A stretch of DNA of 64,000 bases from Mesorhizobium caraganae (GCF_016836705.1 NZ_JAFCGY010000002.1:372001-436000), one strand, 5' to 3'; positions 15,192-26,038 are shown, numbered from the stretch's first letter. The notes: a model not told the origin generated them from the sequence alone. Made by a program: numbers and translations.

Positions 15192-16793
15192 ATGAGAAGA
15201 CTGTTGATGAGCTTTCTGTCGGCGCTGGCGCTGACCTTTGCGGCCGGCGCCGCGAAGGCTGCGGATGGCGGCACGTTCCGTTCCGCCATGCGCACCGGTT
15301 GCATCGAGATGGGCACGCTGCACACCACCTGCGGCCACAGGCTCGACGAGACGGTCCTGCAGGGCCTCGTCCACATCAAATGGACGGGCGACGGCGTGCA
15401 ACCGATGCTGGCCGAGAGCTGGAAGACGCCCGACGGCGGCAAGACCTACGTCTTCAGCTTGCGCCACGGCGTCAAATGGCATGACGGCACGCCCTTCACC
15501 GCCAAGGACGTGGTGTTCAGCCTCAACCTCTACGCCAACCCCAAGGTCGGCTCGCCCTGGGCGCAGAAGCTTGGCGCGGTCGCCGGATACAAGGCTTTCC
15601 AGGATGGCTCGGCCTCCTCGCTTGCCGGAGTGAAAGCACTCGATGACATGACCGTCCAGGTCGAGCTCGACAGCGCCAAGCCGCTCTGGGTCGAGCTGCA
15701 GCTTATCGCCATCAGCATCTTTCCCGAACACATTCTGGGCAAGGTCGCACCCGGCGACATCAAGGGGAACGCCTTCTGGGTCAACCGTGTCGGCACCGGC
15801 CCGTTCATCTGGAAGAAATACGAGAGCGACCAGTATGTCGAGGTCGACCGCAATCCCGACTATTTCCTCGGCGCGCCCAAGCTCGATCGCATCATCTACC
15901 AGATTTACAAGGACGTGCCGCCGATCATCGCAGCACTCGAGACGCAGGAGGTCGACGCCATGTCCTATGAGGGCGGCGGCGTGCCGGTCTCCGAACTCGC
16001 CCGCCTGCAGAAGCTCGACTATCTCACCGTGCTGCCGAAGTTCTCCGCCGGCCTGCCGACCTACCTGCAGTTCAACCTGGAGAACAAGCGCTTCGCCGAT
16101 GTGCGCGTGCGCCAGGCGATGCTCTATGCCATCGACCGCAAGGCCATTATCGAGACGGTCAAGCAAGGCGCCGGCGAACTCCTGAACACGCTGTTCCCGC
16201 AGGACTGGGCGCGCGCCAAGGACCTCGAAGCCTACGACTACAATCCCGACAAGGCCAAGCAGCTGCTGACCGACGCCGGCTGGGACGTCGGCCAGCCGGT
16301 CGATTTCATCTACTACTATTCCGACCAGATGAACGTCGACACCGTCACCGCCATCCAGAGCTATCTGGCCGCGGTCGGCGTCAACATCCAGCCGCGCCTG
16401 CTCGACCCGGCGGCGATCAATCAGGTCTATGCCGACGGCAGCTTCCAGATGGGCTTCTTCGCGCAAGGCATGGGGCTCGATCCCTCGCTCGGCTCGCCGC
16501 TGGTCGTCTGCGGCGCCAAGCCTCTCGCCATGGGCTATTGCAACCCGAAGGTCGACGAACTCTTCAACAAGGGGCTGGAATCCAACGACCGCGCGGTGCG
16601 CGCCGCGAGCTATCAGGAAGCCTCGCGCATCCTCAACCAGGACCTGCCAAAAGCCTGGCTGTGGAACGAGGTGCGGCCGCTGGCCTTCAACAATCGCATC
16701 GTCGGCCTGGCTCAGCACTTCAAGGAACAGCCGCTCGTGATCTTCAATCACCCGGTCTACAACGAAGTCGAGAAGTGGGAAGTGGCGAAATAG
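15192..16793 (+). CDS. ABC importer substrate-binding protein, peptide/SBP_bac_5 family
   Basis: A 533-residue family 5 solute-binding protein. Its signal peptide ends KAA-DGG near residue 24. FSLRHGVKWHDGTPFTAKDVVFS (key part GVKWHDGTPFTAKDVV) is the family signature. ATG 15192 follows gggaggaaa. It heads a Dpp-type importer operon placed between nanR and nanA. Dpp-like importers are one of the known classes of sialic-acid transporter (SatABCD type), so Neu5Ac or a related sugar acid is the likely cargo rather than peptides. Confidence 0.87.
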   Translation: MRRLLMSFLSALALTFAAGAAKAADGGTFRSAMRTGCIEMGTLHTTCGHRLDETVLQGLVHIKWTGDGVQPMLAESWKTPDGGKTYVFSLRHGVKWHDGTPFTAKDVVFSLNLYANPKVGSPWAQKLGAVAGYKAFQDGSASSLAGVKALDDMTVQVELDSAKPLWVELQLIAISIFPEHILGKVAPGDIKGNAFWVNRVGTGPFIWKKYESDQYVEVDRNPDYFLGAPKLDRIIYQIYKDVPPIIAALETQEVDAMSYEGGGVPVSELARLQKLDYLTVLPKFSAGLPTYLQFNLENKRFADVRVRQAMLYAIDRKAIIETVKQGAGELLNTLFPQDWARAKDLEAYDYNPDKAKQLLTDAGWDVGQPVDFIYYYSDQMNVDTVTAIQSYLAAVGVNIQPRLLDPAAINQVYADGSFQMGFFAQGMGLDPSLGSPLVVCGAKPLAMGYCNPKVDELFNKGLESNDRAVRAASYQEASRILNQDLPKAWLWNEVRPLAFNNRIVGLAQHFKEQPLVIFNHPVYNEVEKWEVAK

Positions 16794-16873
16794 TCACCGC
16801 CCTTGCCGATGAGGCTCTGTCCGAGCCTCACGATCTGATGTCTCAGAACCGCCTTCAACCATAGGAGAGGCCG

Positions 16874-17830
16874 GTGCTCAGCTATCTCCTGCGAAAACTG
16901 CTCTTCAGCATTCCGGTGCTGTTCGGCGTCACCGTGATCGTCTTCGCCATCGCGCATGCCATGCCGGGCGACGCGGTGCTGGCGATGATCACCGCGGAGG
17001 CGCCGTCAAGCGAGGAACTGATCGCCATGCGACGCGGCGAACTCGGCCTCGACCAGCCGCTTTACGTCCAATACCTCAACTGGATCGGCCAGATCCTGCA
17101 CGGCAATCTCGGCCGCTCCTTCGTCAATGGCCGCAGCGTCGGCGAGATCATAGGCGAGCGCTTGCCGATGACGCTGGAGCTGATGGGCGTGGCGCTGCTG
17201 ATAGCCTTCCTTCTCGGGACCACACTCGGCGTGATCTCGGCACTGCGGCAATACAAGCTCACGGACTATTCGCTGACGCTTGCCGGCTTTGTCGGCGTCT
17301 CCATCCCGGACTTCTTCATGGGGCTGCTGCTGGTCTATGTCTTTGCGCTGGAGCTGCGCTGGCTGCCGTCGTCCGGCATCTCGACCGCCGGCGACAGTTT
17401 TTCGCTGCTCGACAATCTCAAGCATCTGATCCTTCCGGCGGCGGCGCTCGCTTTGTTCCGCGCCGCCATCTTCATGCGCTATGCCCGCGCCGGCATGCTC
17501 GAAGTGCTGAACCAGAGCTATATGCGCACTGCCAAGGCCAAGGGCTTGCGTCCCAGCACCATCACGCTGCGCCACGGCCTGCGCAATGCGCTGATCCCGC
17601 TGGTCACCGTCTTCGGCCTCGCGCTGCCAACCTTGTTCGGCGGCTCGGTTGTGATCGAGACCATTTTCCAGTGGCCGGGCATCGGCCTGATGTTCATCGA
17701 TTCCGTGGTCAACCGGGACAGCCCCGTCATCATGGGCTACGTGCTGATCACCGCCATCATCGTGATGCTGGCCAACCTCGCCACCGACCTGGCCTACAGC
17801 GTGCTCGACCCCAGGGTGAGCTATGACTGA
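16874..17830 (+). CDS. ABC importer permease, DppB-like
   Basis: A 318-residue permease starting at GTG 16874 behind aggagagg. It opens LSYLLRKLLFSIPVLFGVTVIVF, a DppB/OppB-type first helix (shown here as one membrane segment). It carries the coupling motif in YMRTAKAKGLRPS and the typical GGSVVIETIFQWPGIG near the end. Its stop overlaps the ATG of the partner permease by 8 bases. Confidence 0.9.
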   Translation: MLSYLLRKLLFSIPVLFGVTVIVFAIAHAMPGDAVLAMITAEAPSSEELIAMRRGELGLDQPLYVQYLNWIGQILHGNLGRSFVNGRSVGEIIGERLPMTLELMGVALLIAFLLGTTLGVISALRQYKLTDYSLTLAGFVGVSIPDFFMGLLLVYVFALELRWLPSSGISTAGDSFSLLDNLKHLILPAAALALFRAAIFMRYARAGMLEVLNQSYMRTAKAKGLRPSTITLRHGLRNALIPLVTVFGLALPTLFGGSVVIETIFQWPGIGLMFIDSVVNRDSPVIMGYVLITAIIVMLANLATDLAYSVLDPRVSYD

Positions 17831-18731
17831 CGCCACCGCCGCCGACATGACCATTGCCGCCGGTGCCTCGCGCGGCCTGTGGGGTGAGGCGGCGCGCCGC
17901 TTCCTGCAGCACCGGCTGGCGACGCTCGGGCTGATCATGCTCGCCATCATCGTGCTCGCTTGCGTTTTGGCGCCGCTGATCGCGCATTACGGGCCAAACG
18001 ATATCGACCTCAGGGGCCGCAACCAGCCGCCCGGCGGCATGCATTGGCTGGGCACCGACGGCACCGGCCGCGATATCTTTGCCCGCATCCTCTATGGCGG
18101 CCGCATCTCGCTGACGGTCGGCTTCGTCGCCGTGGCGATCTCGGCGGCGATCGGCATCTTCATCGGCTGCGTCGCCGGCTATTTCGGCGGCAAGGTCGAC
18201 CTCTTGCTGATGGGCCTGATCGACATGGTGCTGACCTTTCCTCGCCTGGTCATCATCATCGCTTTCGTCGCTGTCGTCGGACCGAGCATCTTCAACACCA
18301 TGGTGGTGATCGGGCTGCTCAGCTGGCCGTCCATCGCCCGGCTGACGCGTGGCGAGATCCTGGCGCTGCGCAACCAGGAATTCATTCTCGCCGCACGCTC
18401 GCTCGGCACCTCGCCATCGGTCATCATTCTCGAACACATATTGCCCAATGTGCTGAGCCCGATCCTGGTGGCGATCACGCTCGACGTGGCGACCGTCATC
18501 CTGCTCGAGGCCTCGCTTTCCTTCCTTGGCCTCGGCGCGCAGGCGCCGGCGGCAAGCTGGGGCAACATGCTGCGCGATGCGCGCACTTTGTCGATCCTGG
18601 AGAGCCAGCCCTGGATGTGGATCCCGCCCGGCGCCATGATCGCCATGGCCGTGCTCAGCATCAACTTCGTCGGCGATGGCCTGCGCGATGCGCTCGACCC
18701 GCAGCACATTATGGGCGGGGGCGGCAAATGA
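17823..18731 (+). CDS. ABC importer permease, DppC-like
   Basis: A 302-residue permease with an N-terminal cytoplasmic tail and first membrane helix LGLIMLAIIVLACVLAPLI, the HWLGTDGTGRDIFARILYG motif of DppC/OppC proteins, and the EAA loop AARSLGTSPSVIILEHILPN. It pairs with the DppB-like protein, and its gene overlaps that gene. Confidence 0.9.
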   Translation: MTDATAADMTIAAGASRGLWGEAARRFLQHRLATLGLIMLAIIVLACVLAPLIAHYGPNDIDLRGRNQPPGGMHWLGTDGTGRDIFARILYGGRISLTVGFVAVAISAAIGIFIGCVAGYFGGKVDLLLMGLIDMVLTFPRLVIIIAFVAVVGPSIFNTMVVIGLLSWPSIARLTRGEILALRNQEFILAARSLGTSPSVIILEHILPNVLSPILVAITLDVATVILLEASLSFLGLGAQAPAASWGNMLRDARTLSILESQPWMWIPPGAMIAMAVLSINFVGDGLRDALDPQHIMGGGGK

Positions 18732-18746
18732 TGGGCGCCGACGCAC

Positions 18747-20798
18747 TTGCCGTTGAAAGGACCACCAAGGGGATCGGACAGCAGTCGGTGCTTTTCCGTG
18801 CAAGGGTTGAGCGTCGAGTTCGGTCCGCACGGCAGCGCCGTTTATGCCGTCAACGACGTCTCCTTCGAGCTTGCCGAGGGCGAGTCGCTGGCCATTGTCG
18901 GTGAGAGCGGTTCGGGCAAATCCGTCACCGTGCAGACGCTGATGGGCCTGATCCGCAAGCCGCCGGGACGTGTCACCGCGGGCCGCGCGCTGTTTCGCGG
19001 CCGAGATCTCCTCGCCATTCCCGACAGCGAATTGCGCCAGATCCGCGGGCGCGACATCGCCATGATCTTCCAGGACCCGATGTCGTCGCTGAACCCGGTG
19101 CTGACCATCGGCCTACAACTGACCGAGGCGCTGCGCGAGCATCAGGAATTGAGCGAGGCCGAGGCCGAACGCCAGGCGCTCGACATGCTGGAACTGGTCG
19201 GCATCGCCAACGGGCCGCAGCGCATGCGCGCCTTTCCGCACCAGTTCTCCGGCGGCCAGCTGCAGCGCATCGGCATCGCCATGGCGCTGGTCTGCAAGCC
19301 GTCGATCCTGATCGCCGACGAGCCGACCACGGCGCTCGACGTCACCATCCAGGCGCAGATCGTCGAGCTGGTCAGCCGCCTGCAAAAACAGCTCGGCATG
19401 GCGATCATCTGGATCAGTCATGACCTCAGCCTGGTCGCCGGCTTCGTCGACCGCGTCGCGGTGATGTACGCCGGCTCGATCGTCGAATGCGCTGACGTCG
19501 ATGAGCTCTTTTCGACAACGACGCACCCCTACACGATCGGCCTGTTGAACTCGATCCCGTCGCTGACGGCTGAGAACACCAGGCTGGTGCCGATCAAGGG
19601 CACACCGCCCAACGTCACGCTGCCGCCGACCTTCTGTGCCTTCGCGCCGCGCTGCGATTATGCCGAGGCGCGCTGCCGCGAGCAAAAGCCGCCGCTGGAA
19701 ACGGTCAACGCCGGCCACACTACTGCCTGCTGGCGCTGGCGCGAGGTCGACCATTTGCCACGATCGCCCGCCGCCGCTCAAAGGGTGAAACCGGCTGGTG
19801 CGGCCGGGCAGGAGGCGCTGCTCACCGTTACCGATCTCAAGGTGCATTTCCCCATCCGGCGCGGCGTTTTGCGGCGGCAGGTCGGCGCGGTGCATGCCGT
19901 CGACGGCGTCAGCTTCGAAGTGCTGCGCGGTGAGACACTGGCGCTGGTCGGCGAGAGCGGTTGCGGCAAGTCAACGACAGGCCGTGCCGTGCTCGGTCTC
20001 GAGCGGCCAAGCGCCGGCAGCATCGTGTTCGAGGGCAGGGATTATGCCGGTGCGACGGGCGAAGAGCTGAAGCAGCGCCGCCGCGACATGCAGATGGTGT
20101 TCCAGAACCCGTTCGGCTCGCTCAATCCGCGCATGACCGTGGGCCGCATCATCGGTGAGGGGCTGCGCGCGCAGAAGATCGGCACCCGCGCCACGCGCGA
20201 TGCAAGGGTCGGCGAGTTGCTGGCGCTGGTCGGTTTGAGGGAAGCGCTGCGCAACCGCTACCCGTTCGAGCTCTCCGGCGGCCAGCGCCAGCGCGTGGGC
20301 ATTGCTCGCGCGATTGCCACCAATCCGAAATTCATCATTGCCGACGAGCCGATCTCGGCGCTCGACGTCTCGATCCAGGCGCAGATCGTCAACCTGCTTG
20401 ACGACCTGAAGGTGCGCCTCGGCCTGACCTATCTGTTTGTCGGCCACGATCTGTCCATGATCCGCTATCTCAGCGACCGCGTCGCGGTGATGTATCTCGG
20501 CCGCATCGTCGAGATTGGCACCACGGCTTCGGTGTTCGGCAGCCCGCTGCACCCCTATACGCGCGCGCTGCTGTCGGCGATTCCGGTGCCCGACCCGAAG
20601 GCCGGCGGCACGCGCCGGCGCATCGTGCTTGGCGGTGGCGTGCCTGATCCGTCGAAGCCACCGTCCGGCTGCCATTTCCATCCGCGCTGCCCGAAGGCGA
20701 CCGACATATGCAGCAAGGTGGATCCGCAACCGCGCGATTTCGGCTCGACTACCACAGGGCGGCATCTGGTCGCCTGCCACCATGCCGGGGAGGCCTAG
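18747..20798 (+). CDS. Fused DppD-DppF ABC importer ATPase
   Basis: A 683-residue protein holding two complete ABC ATPase domains that are usually separate proteins. The first has Walker A GESGSGKS and signature FSGGQLQR, ending in an oligopeptide-type C-terminal motif with [10 protein letters not shown]. The second has [16 protein letters not shown] and [10 protein letters not shown]. The visible start is TTG 18747 with no good ribosome site. A GTG at 18798 is closer to the domain, and ATG 18731 lies in another frame, so the N-terminus is uncertain. Both halves keep all catalytic motifs. It is last in the importer set before nanA. Confidence 0.87.
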   Translation: MPLKGPPRGSDSSRCFSVQGLSVEFGPHGSAVYAVNDVSFELAEGESLAIVGESGSGKSVTVQTLMGLIRKPPGRVTAGRALFRGRDLLAIPDSELRQIRGRDIAMIFQDPMSSLNPVLTIGLQLTEALREHQELSEAEAERQALDMLELVGIANGPQRMRAFPHQFSGGQLQRIGIAMALVCKPSILIADEPTTALDVTIQAQIVELVSRLQKQLGMAIIWISHDLSLVAGFVDRVAVMYAGSIVECADVDELFSTTTHPYTIGLLNSIPSLTAENTRLVPIKGTPPNVTLPPTFCAFAPRCDYAEARCREQKPPLETVNAGHTTACWRWREVDHLPRSPAAAQRVKPAGAAGQEALLTVTDLKVHFPIRRGVLRRQVGAVHAVDGVSFEVLRGETLALVGESGCGKSTTGRAVLGLERPSAGSIVFEGRDYAGATGEELKQRRRDMQMVFQNPFGSLNPRMTVGRIIGEGLRAQKIGTRATRDARVGELLALVGLREALRNRYPFELSGGQRQRVGIARAIATNPKFIIADEPISALDVSIQAQIVNLLDDLKVRLGLTYLFVGHDLSMIRYLSDRVAVMYLGRIVEIGTTASVFGSPLHPYTRALLSAIPVPDPKAGGTRRRIVLGGGVPDPSKPPSGCHFHPRCPKATDICSKVDPQPRDFGSTTTGRHLVACHHAGEA

Positions 20799-20929
20799 CC
20801 AATGCCTCCGAACCCAAGTCGGCGGTCGAAAAAGATCATGCTGAAACAACGCCATAGAGCCGGAACCGGAATCAGTGGTTCAGGCGCCGATCTCCCCGAG
20901 ACAATCCTGACAGCACCGAGGGCTTAGCA

Positions 20930-21826
20930 ATGACCAGAGAATTGGCGGGCATGTATGCCGCCTTGATGACCGGCCTCAGCGACGCCGGCGAGTTCGACCC
21001 CGAGCGCCAGCGCAACATCAACGATTACGTGCTGCGCCAGGGCCTGGCCGGCCTCTATGTCGGCGGCTCAAGCGGCGAGTCCGGCCTGCTGACGGTGGAC
21101 GAATTGTTGGCGCAGCAGGAAGTGGTCTTTACAGGCGCCGCGGGGGCAGGGGTAAACCTGATCGCTCATGTCGGTATGCCGAACCTGCGCGATTCCATCC
21201 GCCTCGCGCGGCACGCGAAAAAGCTCGGCTATCACGCGCTGTCGGCGCTGCCGCCGCATTCCTATCCGTTCTCCGACGAGGAGGTTTTCGGTTACTACCA
21301 GGCGCTGGCGGCGGCGACCGACCTGCCGCTGATCGTCTACGAGATCCCGTTACGCACTGGCCGTCCCTTGCCGCTGGCGCTGCTGGTCAGGCTGCTCGAC
21401 CTCGGCAATGTCGTCGGCATCAAATACACCTCCACCGACTTGTTCAAATATTCGCAGCTGCGCAAGCGGCAGCCGCAAAAGCTGTTCTTCTACGGCTTCG
21501 ATGAGATCTACGCCGCTGCCGGCATGCTCGGCACCGAAGGCGGCATCGGCACCACCTACAATCTGCTTGGACGGCTCTATGTGGCGGTTGACCAGGCGGT
21601 CCGTGACGGTGATCTGCTGCGGGCGAAAACCCTGCAGATGGTGTCGCAGGATTTCGTCGAAGTGCTGCTCGAAACCGGCGTGCTGCCGGGTATGAAAGCG
21701 GCCTTCCGGGTCATCGGTGTCGATTGCGGTCCAACCCGCGCACCGATGGCGCCAGCCGTCAAGGACGCCGAGGATCGGATGCGCGCCGTTCTCGCCCGCC
21801 CGGCGATCAGGGAGTGGCTGGCGTGA
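20930..21826 (+). CDS. nanA: N-acetylneuraminate lyase (DHDPS/NAL family)
   Basis: A 298-residue class I aldolase. YVGGSSGESGLLT is the GxxGE pyruvate-binding loop. Tyr137 in VYEIPL and the Schiff-base Lys165 in GIKYTSTD fall at the same residue numbers as in E. coli NanA. FYGFDEIYAAAGMLGTEGGIGTTYN is nearly the NanA signature (key part GFDEI and GGIGTTYN). It should cleave a sialic acid to pyruvate and N-acetylmannosamine. nanR and a Dpp-type importer upstream support this role. No nanK, nanE or nagAB is in the window, so the rest of the path lies elsewhere or the substrate differs. Confidence 0.85.
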   Translation: MTRELAGMYAALMTGLSDAGEFDPERQRNINDYVLRQGLAGLYVGGSSGESGLLTVDELLAQQEVVFTGAAGAGVNLIAHVGMPNLRDSIRLARHAKKLGYHALSALPPHSYPFSDEEVFGYYQALAAATDLPLIVYEIPLRTGRPLPLALLVRLLDLGNVVGIKYTSTDLFKYSQLRKRQPQKLFFYGFDEIYAAAGMLGTEGGIGTTYNLLGRLYVAVDQAVRDGDLLRAKTLQMVSQDFVEVLLETGVLPGMKAAFRVIGVDCGPTRAPMAPAVKDAEDRMRAVLARPAIREWLA

Positions 21827-21920
21827 GATGGCCGCGCTGACGACGGAACGCGGTCGCCTCGTCTGGCCCGGCCGGACTCGCGACGGCGTGCAACCGCCCG
21901 TCCGGCCGGAATCCCATCTG

Positions 21921-22343
21921 CTATGCAGGTATCAATACGGCGATGCGATGCACGCCGACCTCCTTGCTTGTATTCGTCGATTCGTCGGTCTTGCCCTTGG
22001 CGCACGTATACATGTCGCCCACCTTGAGCTTGAATTCCTTGTCGGCTTTCTTGATCGTGAATGCACCTGAGGTGATGGTGCACACCATGTCGTTGTCCAT
22101 CACCGACTGAGGCGCGTGTGCTCCGGGCTGAAACACCACGTCGACAATTGCGATGCTCTTGTAGGCGGGAATGTCTGCATTGCCGGTGCCGACCTCAACC
22201 ATCCTGACACCGGGCGCAATCTCCTTACCCTCTTTCGGGCCGTATTTCTTGATTTTTGCGGATGCCGCCAGAGTGAACAAAGGCGTTACCGCGGCGGTCG
22301 TCAGACCGAGGGCAATTGCAGACCTGCGATTCATGGTTTTCAT
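21921..22343 (-). CDS. Exported cupin-domain protein
   Basis: A 140-residue protein. An N-terminal NRRSAIALGLTTAA segment looks like a Tat-type signal with cleavage near ASA. The rest is a small cupin barrel: DVVFQPGAHAPQSV carries a His where cupins bind metal, then CTITSGAFTIKKADKEF and VGDMYTCAKG. The ATG 22343 follows gggaggatg. The function is unknown. It lies between nanA (other strand) and the cytochrome c' gene on the same strand. Confidence 0.75.
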   Translation of the reverse strand: MKTMNRRSAIALGLTTAAVTPLFTLAASAKIKKYGPKEGKEIAPGVRMVEVGTGNADIPAYKSIAIVDVVFQPGAHAPQSVMDNDMVCTITSGAFTIKKADKEFKLKVGDMYTCAKGKTDESTNTSKEVGVHRIAVLIPA

Positions 22344-22468
22344 CGCATCCTCCCGATGCTCGTCATGCATGGATATGCACGACCGGGAATATATTAGCAC
22401 AAACGAATTTACTTGTATGCCAAGCGGCTCTGGCGCAGACCCGCAAAGGGGGTCGCTCCGCCGGGTGC

Positions 22469-23008
22469 TCACTGCACCTTTTGCCGGAACTTCGAATGAC
22501 AGTTCGAGCAATCCTGCAGGATGAGATGCAGGATATGCTCCGCCGGCAGTTTGGCCGGATCGGCTTCCGCCGGCATCGCGCGCTTGCCGAGCAGGCTGCC
22601 GCCGCCCATTGCCAGGCCGGCCCCCATGCGCATGTCGTCGGTGATGCTTTCAGGCGCGTGCTCGGCCTTGGCGGCCAGCGCGTCGGCCAGCGTCCCGATG
22701 TGATTTGCCAGCGCCTCGAATTCCGCCCGCGACTGATCGATCTCCAGCCTGGCCTGCGAAGGTGGCCCAAGCGAGGCGCTCGGAAACTCGGCAATCAGGG
22801 CAGGGCCGGTGCGTGCGCGAAGGGTTTGCGCCGCCGCCTTGAACGTCGCGGCGTCGTAGGCTTGTCTGCCGTCAAACATGCCGGCGATGGTTTTCGCCGC
22901 CGCCGCCATCTCCTTCATCGACGCCTGCCGTGCCGTCACGATCGGTCCATCGCCGGCAGAGGCGGCCATCGTGAGGGCGCAGACGAGCCACAGCAGCGCC
23001 GCTTTCAC
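22469..23008 (-). CDS. Cytochrome c' / c-556 family protein
   Basis: About 179 residues with a signal peptide (KAALLWLVCALTMAASA), a four-helix-bundle style middle rich in Ala, and a C-terminal haem site CSNCHSKF. A single CXXCH close to the C-terminus is diagnostic for class II cytochromes c. These bind NO or CO or transfer electrons in the periplasm. GTG 23008 is chosen because gaggtgg lies at proper distance; an in-frame ATG at 23044 lacks a ribosome site. The gene is 125 bases upstream of the cupin gene on the same strand. Confidence 0.85.
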   Translation of the reverse strand: MKAALLWLVCALTMAASAGDGPIVTARQASMKEMAAAAKTIAGMFDGRQAYDAATFKAAAQTLRARTGPALIAEFPSASLGPPSQARLEIDQSRAEFEALANHIGTLADALAAKAEHAPESITDDMRMGAGLAMGGGSLLGKRAMPAEADPAKLPAEHILHLILQDCSNCHSKFRQKVQ

Positions 23009-23504
23009 AGTCCACCTCACGGTGCAATGTCCTCGCCGCCCCATCCAACCGTGATAAGCCAGCCGCAGCAGGGGTTCGACTTCAGGTCGGATTCTTCTGT
23101 CGTGGTGCCGATACTCATCGGTAAATATCCGTGGTCGGAGGCCTCTGTCTCTGAGCGGATAGACCTTCCAGCCACCGGAAGGTCAACTGCTTGAAACAGC
23201 CGATCGGCGGGCAATCAGCGCGGGCTTGCAGAGACCTGACGCAGCGTTTCCTTGACTTGGATCGCAAAAACGGGCAGCAAAGCACAGGTGAGGGAGAGCA
23301 TTTCTACCGTGGCGCAGACCATGGAGGGCTCTTTTTCGTATCGACCGCCGCACAATGTGCGACCGGTGGAGGGATTGGTTAACCAACTTTGTCCATCTTT
23401 TGATTCAATCGGCAACAGACGCGAAAGGTGCAGGGGGCACCAGCGAACTGTGGATGTCACGGATGCGAGGGTCGCAAGCCTGCATGCCGATTGAGAGTGG
23501 TTGT
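23009..23504. other. Divergent intergenic region without recognised gene
   Basis: About 500 bases between the cytochrome c' and DUF2778 genes, which are transcribed away from each other. Small open frames exist on both strands but none has a ribosome site together with family similarity. A palindromic gttaac lies near 23380. It presumably holds both promoters. Confidence 0.4.
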
Positions 23505-25075
23505 ATGGCGTTTTTGCGTTTGAAAGACCGGGGCGACAATCCTGAACGGGATTTGACTTCGAAGAGATCCGGCCAGCGCTGGGTGGTGGTGCCGGTTATC
23601 GGCGCGGCCCTTGCGCTGTGGTCGGTGGGGACCATGGCCGGCCTCTATTCGCTGGGAACCTCGCTCACTGCCGCTTCCAACACCTTGCCGCAAAGCCTGC
23701 TTCTGCCAAACGCCGCGCTGGCCGATTCGCGCCGCAGCCTTGCCAATTCGTGGGCGCCGCGGCTTTCGGCACAAAAATTACAGGCATTGCTGCTCAGCCA
23801 ATGCGACGCCGGCTGCAGGCGCGCCGCCGCGAGCTTCGCGCATGACGGCAAGACGGCTCGGCTGAAGCCGGCCGCGCATGCCTCGAATGCCGATGTCGCG
23901 CAAAACATCGGTACGGCGCAAAACACCAGCATCGCACTTGTCACCCCGCGCGATGCGCGCTTCGACGGCGTGGTGGCCAAGGCAAAGCTGTCGCCGCAAA
24001 AGCTGGCTGCCGCCTTCGCCAAGGCCTCGAATGCGCCCTTCATGCTTGCCAGCCTTCCGGCCGCTGCCCGTTTCGCCGAAGTCCGCATGCCCGACCAGAA
24101 TGGCCCGGCCTCGGAGCGCTTTGGGCCGGAAGTGGCCGAGATCGAACGCTCGTCGCGCCTGGCGTTGGCGCTGGCCAACACCTTGCCGGATCAGGGCGCC
24201 GACATGCTGGCGCCGCCGCCGGCCGTCGCGGCAATCGTCGAAGCGCAAAATCCTGAGCAGGCCGAGGTTCAGGTGGCCTCGCTGCCGCCGCAGGATGATC
24301 TGCCCGACAACATTGCACTGCCGGGTCGGCGTCCGCGCGCCGAAACCGCTCAGCCTGCAGAGGCGCCCAGCAAGCCCAAGGCGCAAGCGGCCAAGCCTCA
24401 GGCGGCCAAGCCACAGACCGACCGGGCGGCCGAGACCGCGGCACCCCAGTCGCCGGGCATTGTGTCGCCGCGCTCGCCGCGCAATTCCCAGGACGTCGCC
24501 GCACTGCCGGGCGTGCCAGGCAGCGAGACCATCCGCACCAAGCCGGGCAAGCGGGTGAAGGCGCAAGCCGGCGAGATGCTGGCCTATGCCACACCGGATG
24601 TCCCGGCTGGCGGTGTCGGCCGCGCGTTCAAGGATCTGTTCGCCACGCCCGGAATGGGCGGCGGCGTCGCCGTCTACGACATCTCGGCCAAGACCGTCTA
24701 CATGCCCGATGGCTCGCGGCTCGAGGCCCATTCGGGGCTAGGCTCGATGGTCGACCAGCCGCGTTTCGTCCACAAGAAAAATGTCGGCCCGACGCCGCCC
24801 AACACCTATGATCTGAAGCTGCGTGAATCCCGCTTCCACGGCGTTGAGGCGCTTCGTCTCACCCCAGTCGACGGCCGGAACAAATACGGTCGCGATGGCC
24901 TGCTCGCCCACACCTACATGCTGCGCGGCGGCCGCGCGGAATCAAACGGCTGCGTTGTCTTCAAGGACTATGCGCGCTTCCTCTCCGCCTACAAGAAGGG
25001 CAAGATCAAGCGCCTTGTCGTCGTGCCGCGCCTGACCAAGCCGCTGACGCGGGTCGCCCAGGATGGGCGGGGAGC

Positions 25076-25079
<4 letters not shown>
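23505..25079 (+). CDS. DUF2778 (L,D-transpeptidase-like) membrane-anchored protein
   Basis: A 524-residue protein. A single membrane anchor VVVPVIGAALALWSVGTMAG follows a short cytoplasmic tail. A long low-complexity Ala/Pro/Lys-rich periplasmic linker comes next, and the C-terminal domain (about residues 370-515) is of the DUF2778 type. Its core VYDISAKTVYMPDGSRLEAHSG and GRAESNGCVVF resemble the YkuD-like fold with the SxGCV catalytic Cys, as in Tlde1-type peptidoglycan enzymes. It probably acts on the cell wall. Rhizobia commonly carry several of these. The ATG at 23505 has only a weak ribosome site. Confidence 0.75.
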
Positions 25080-25191
<112 letters not shown>

Positions 25192-25252
25192 TTCCACGCC
25201 CGGCAGTCTATGACTGATCGCGGCGGATCGGCTGGAATTCCACGAGGACATC

Positions 25253-26038
25253 ATGACAATACGCGCTGTCGTTTGGGGCGAGAATATCCATGAGCGGACC
25301 AATGAAGTGGTCGCCGCCCTCTATCCCGAGGGCATGCACACGACCATCGCCAAGGCGCTGAACACCGACAAGGCGATCTCCGCCTCGACCGCCACACTCG
25401 AACAGCCCGAGCATGGCCTGTCGGCCGATCGTCTGGCCGAGACCGACGTGCTGGTCTGGTGGGGTCACAAGGACCATGGCGCCGTTGCCGACGAAGTGGT
25501 CGAACGCGTCGCCCGCCGCGTCTTTGAAGGCATGGGGCTGATCGTTCTGCATTCCGGCCATTTCTCGAAAATCTTCAAGCGGCTGATGGGCACGCCCTGC
25601 ACGCTGAAATGGCGCGAGGCCGGCGAGCGCGAGCGGCTCTGGGTGACCAGCCCCAGCCATCCGATCGCCGAAGGCATCAGTGAGTATTTCGAGCTCGAGA
25701 ACGAAGAAATGTATGGCGAGCAGTTCGCCGTGCCGGAGCCGCTGGAGACGGTCTTCATCTCCTGGTTCCAGGGCGGCGAGGTGTTCCGCTCAGGGCTGAC
25801 CTACCGTCGCGGCGCCGGCAACGTCTTCTACTTCCGCCCCGGACATGAGACCTATCCGACCTATCACGATGCCACAGTGCACAAGGTGCTGCGCAACGCT
25901 GTGAAGTGGGCGCACAACCCGCAAGGTACCAAGTCGGCGATCCTCGATGCGCCGAATGTGCCGGTCGACAAGGCGCTGGAGACCATCGTCGAGCGCGGCG
26001 GCAAGCTGCACGCCTCGGGCGAGGCGGGTTTCCGCTAA
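25253..26038 (+). CDS. thuA: Trehalose utilization protein ThuA
   Basis: A 261-residue ThuA-family protein with a class I glutamine-amidotransferase-like fold. It opens [14 protein letters not shown] and contains [27 protein letters not shown] and the C-terminal [12 protein letters not shown], all typical of ThuA. In rhizobia ThuA acts with ThuB in catabolism of trehalose and related disaccharides via 3-keto sugars. The thuEFGK transporter genes that normally precede it are absent here. thuB follows 114 bases downstream. Confidence 0.88.
   Translation: MTIRAVVWGENIHERTNEVVAALYPEGMHTTIAKALNTDKAISASTATLEQPEHGLSADRLAETDVLVWWGHKDHGAVADEVVERVARRVFEGMGLIVLHSGHFSKIFKRLMGTPCTLKWREAGERERLWVTSPSHPIAEGISEYFELENEEMYGEQFAVPEPLETVFISWFQGGEVFRSGLTYRRGAGNVFYFRPGHETYPTYHDATVHKVLRNAVKWAHNPQGTKSAILDAPNVPVDKALETIVERGGKLHASGEAGFR

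Noticed and set aside
15015..16751. A 578-codon open frame on the minus strand
   Set aside because: It is the antisense shadow of the peptide-type binding-protein gene; composition is Asp/Arg/Gly rich and lacks any domain.
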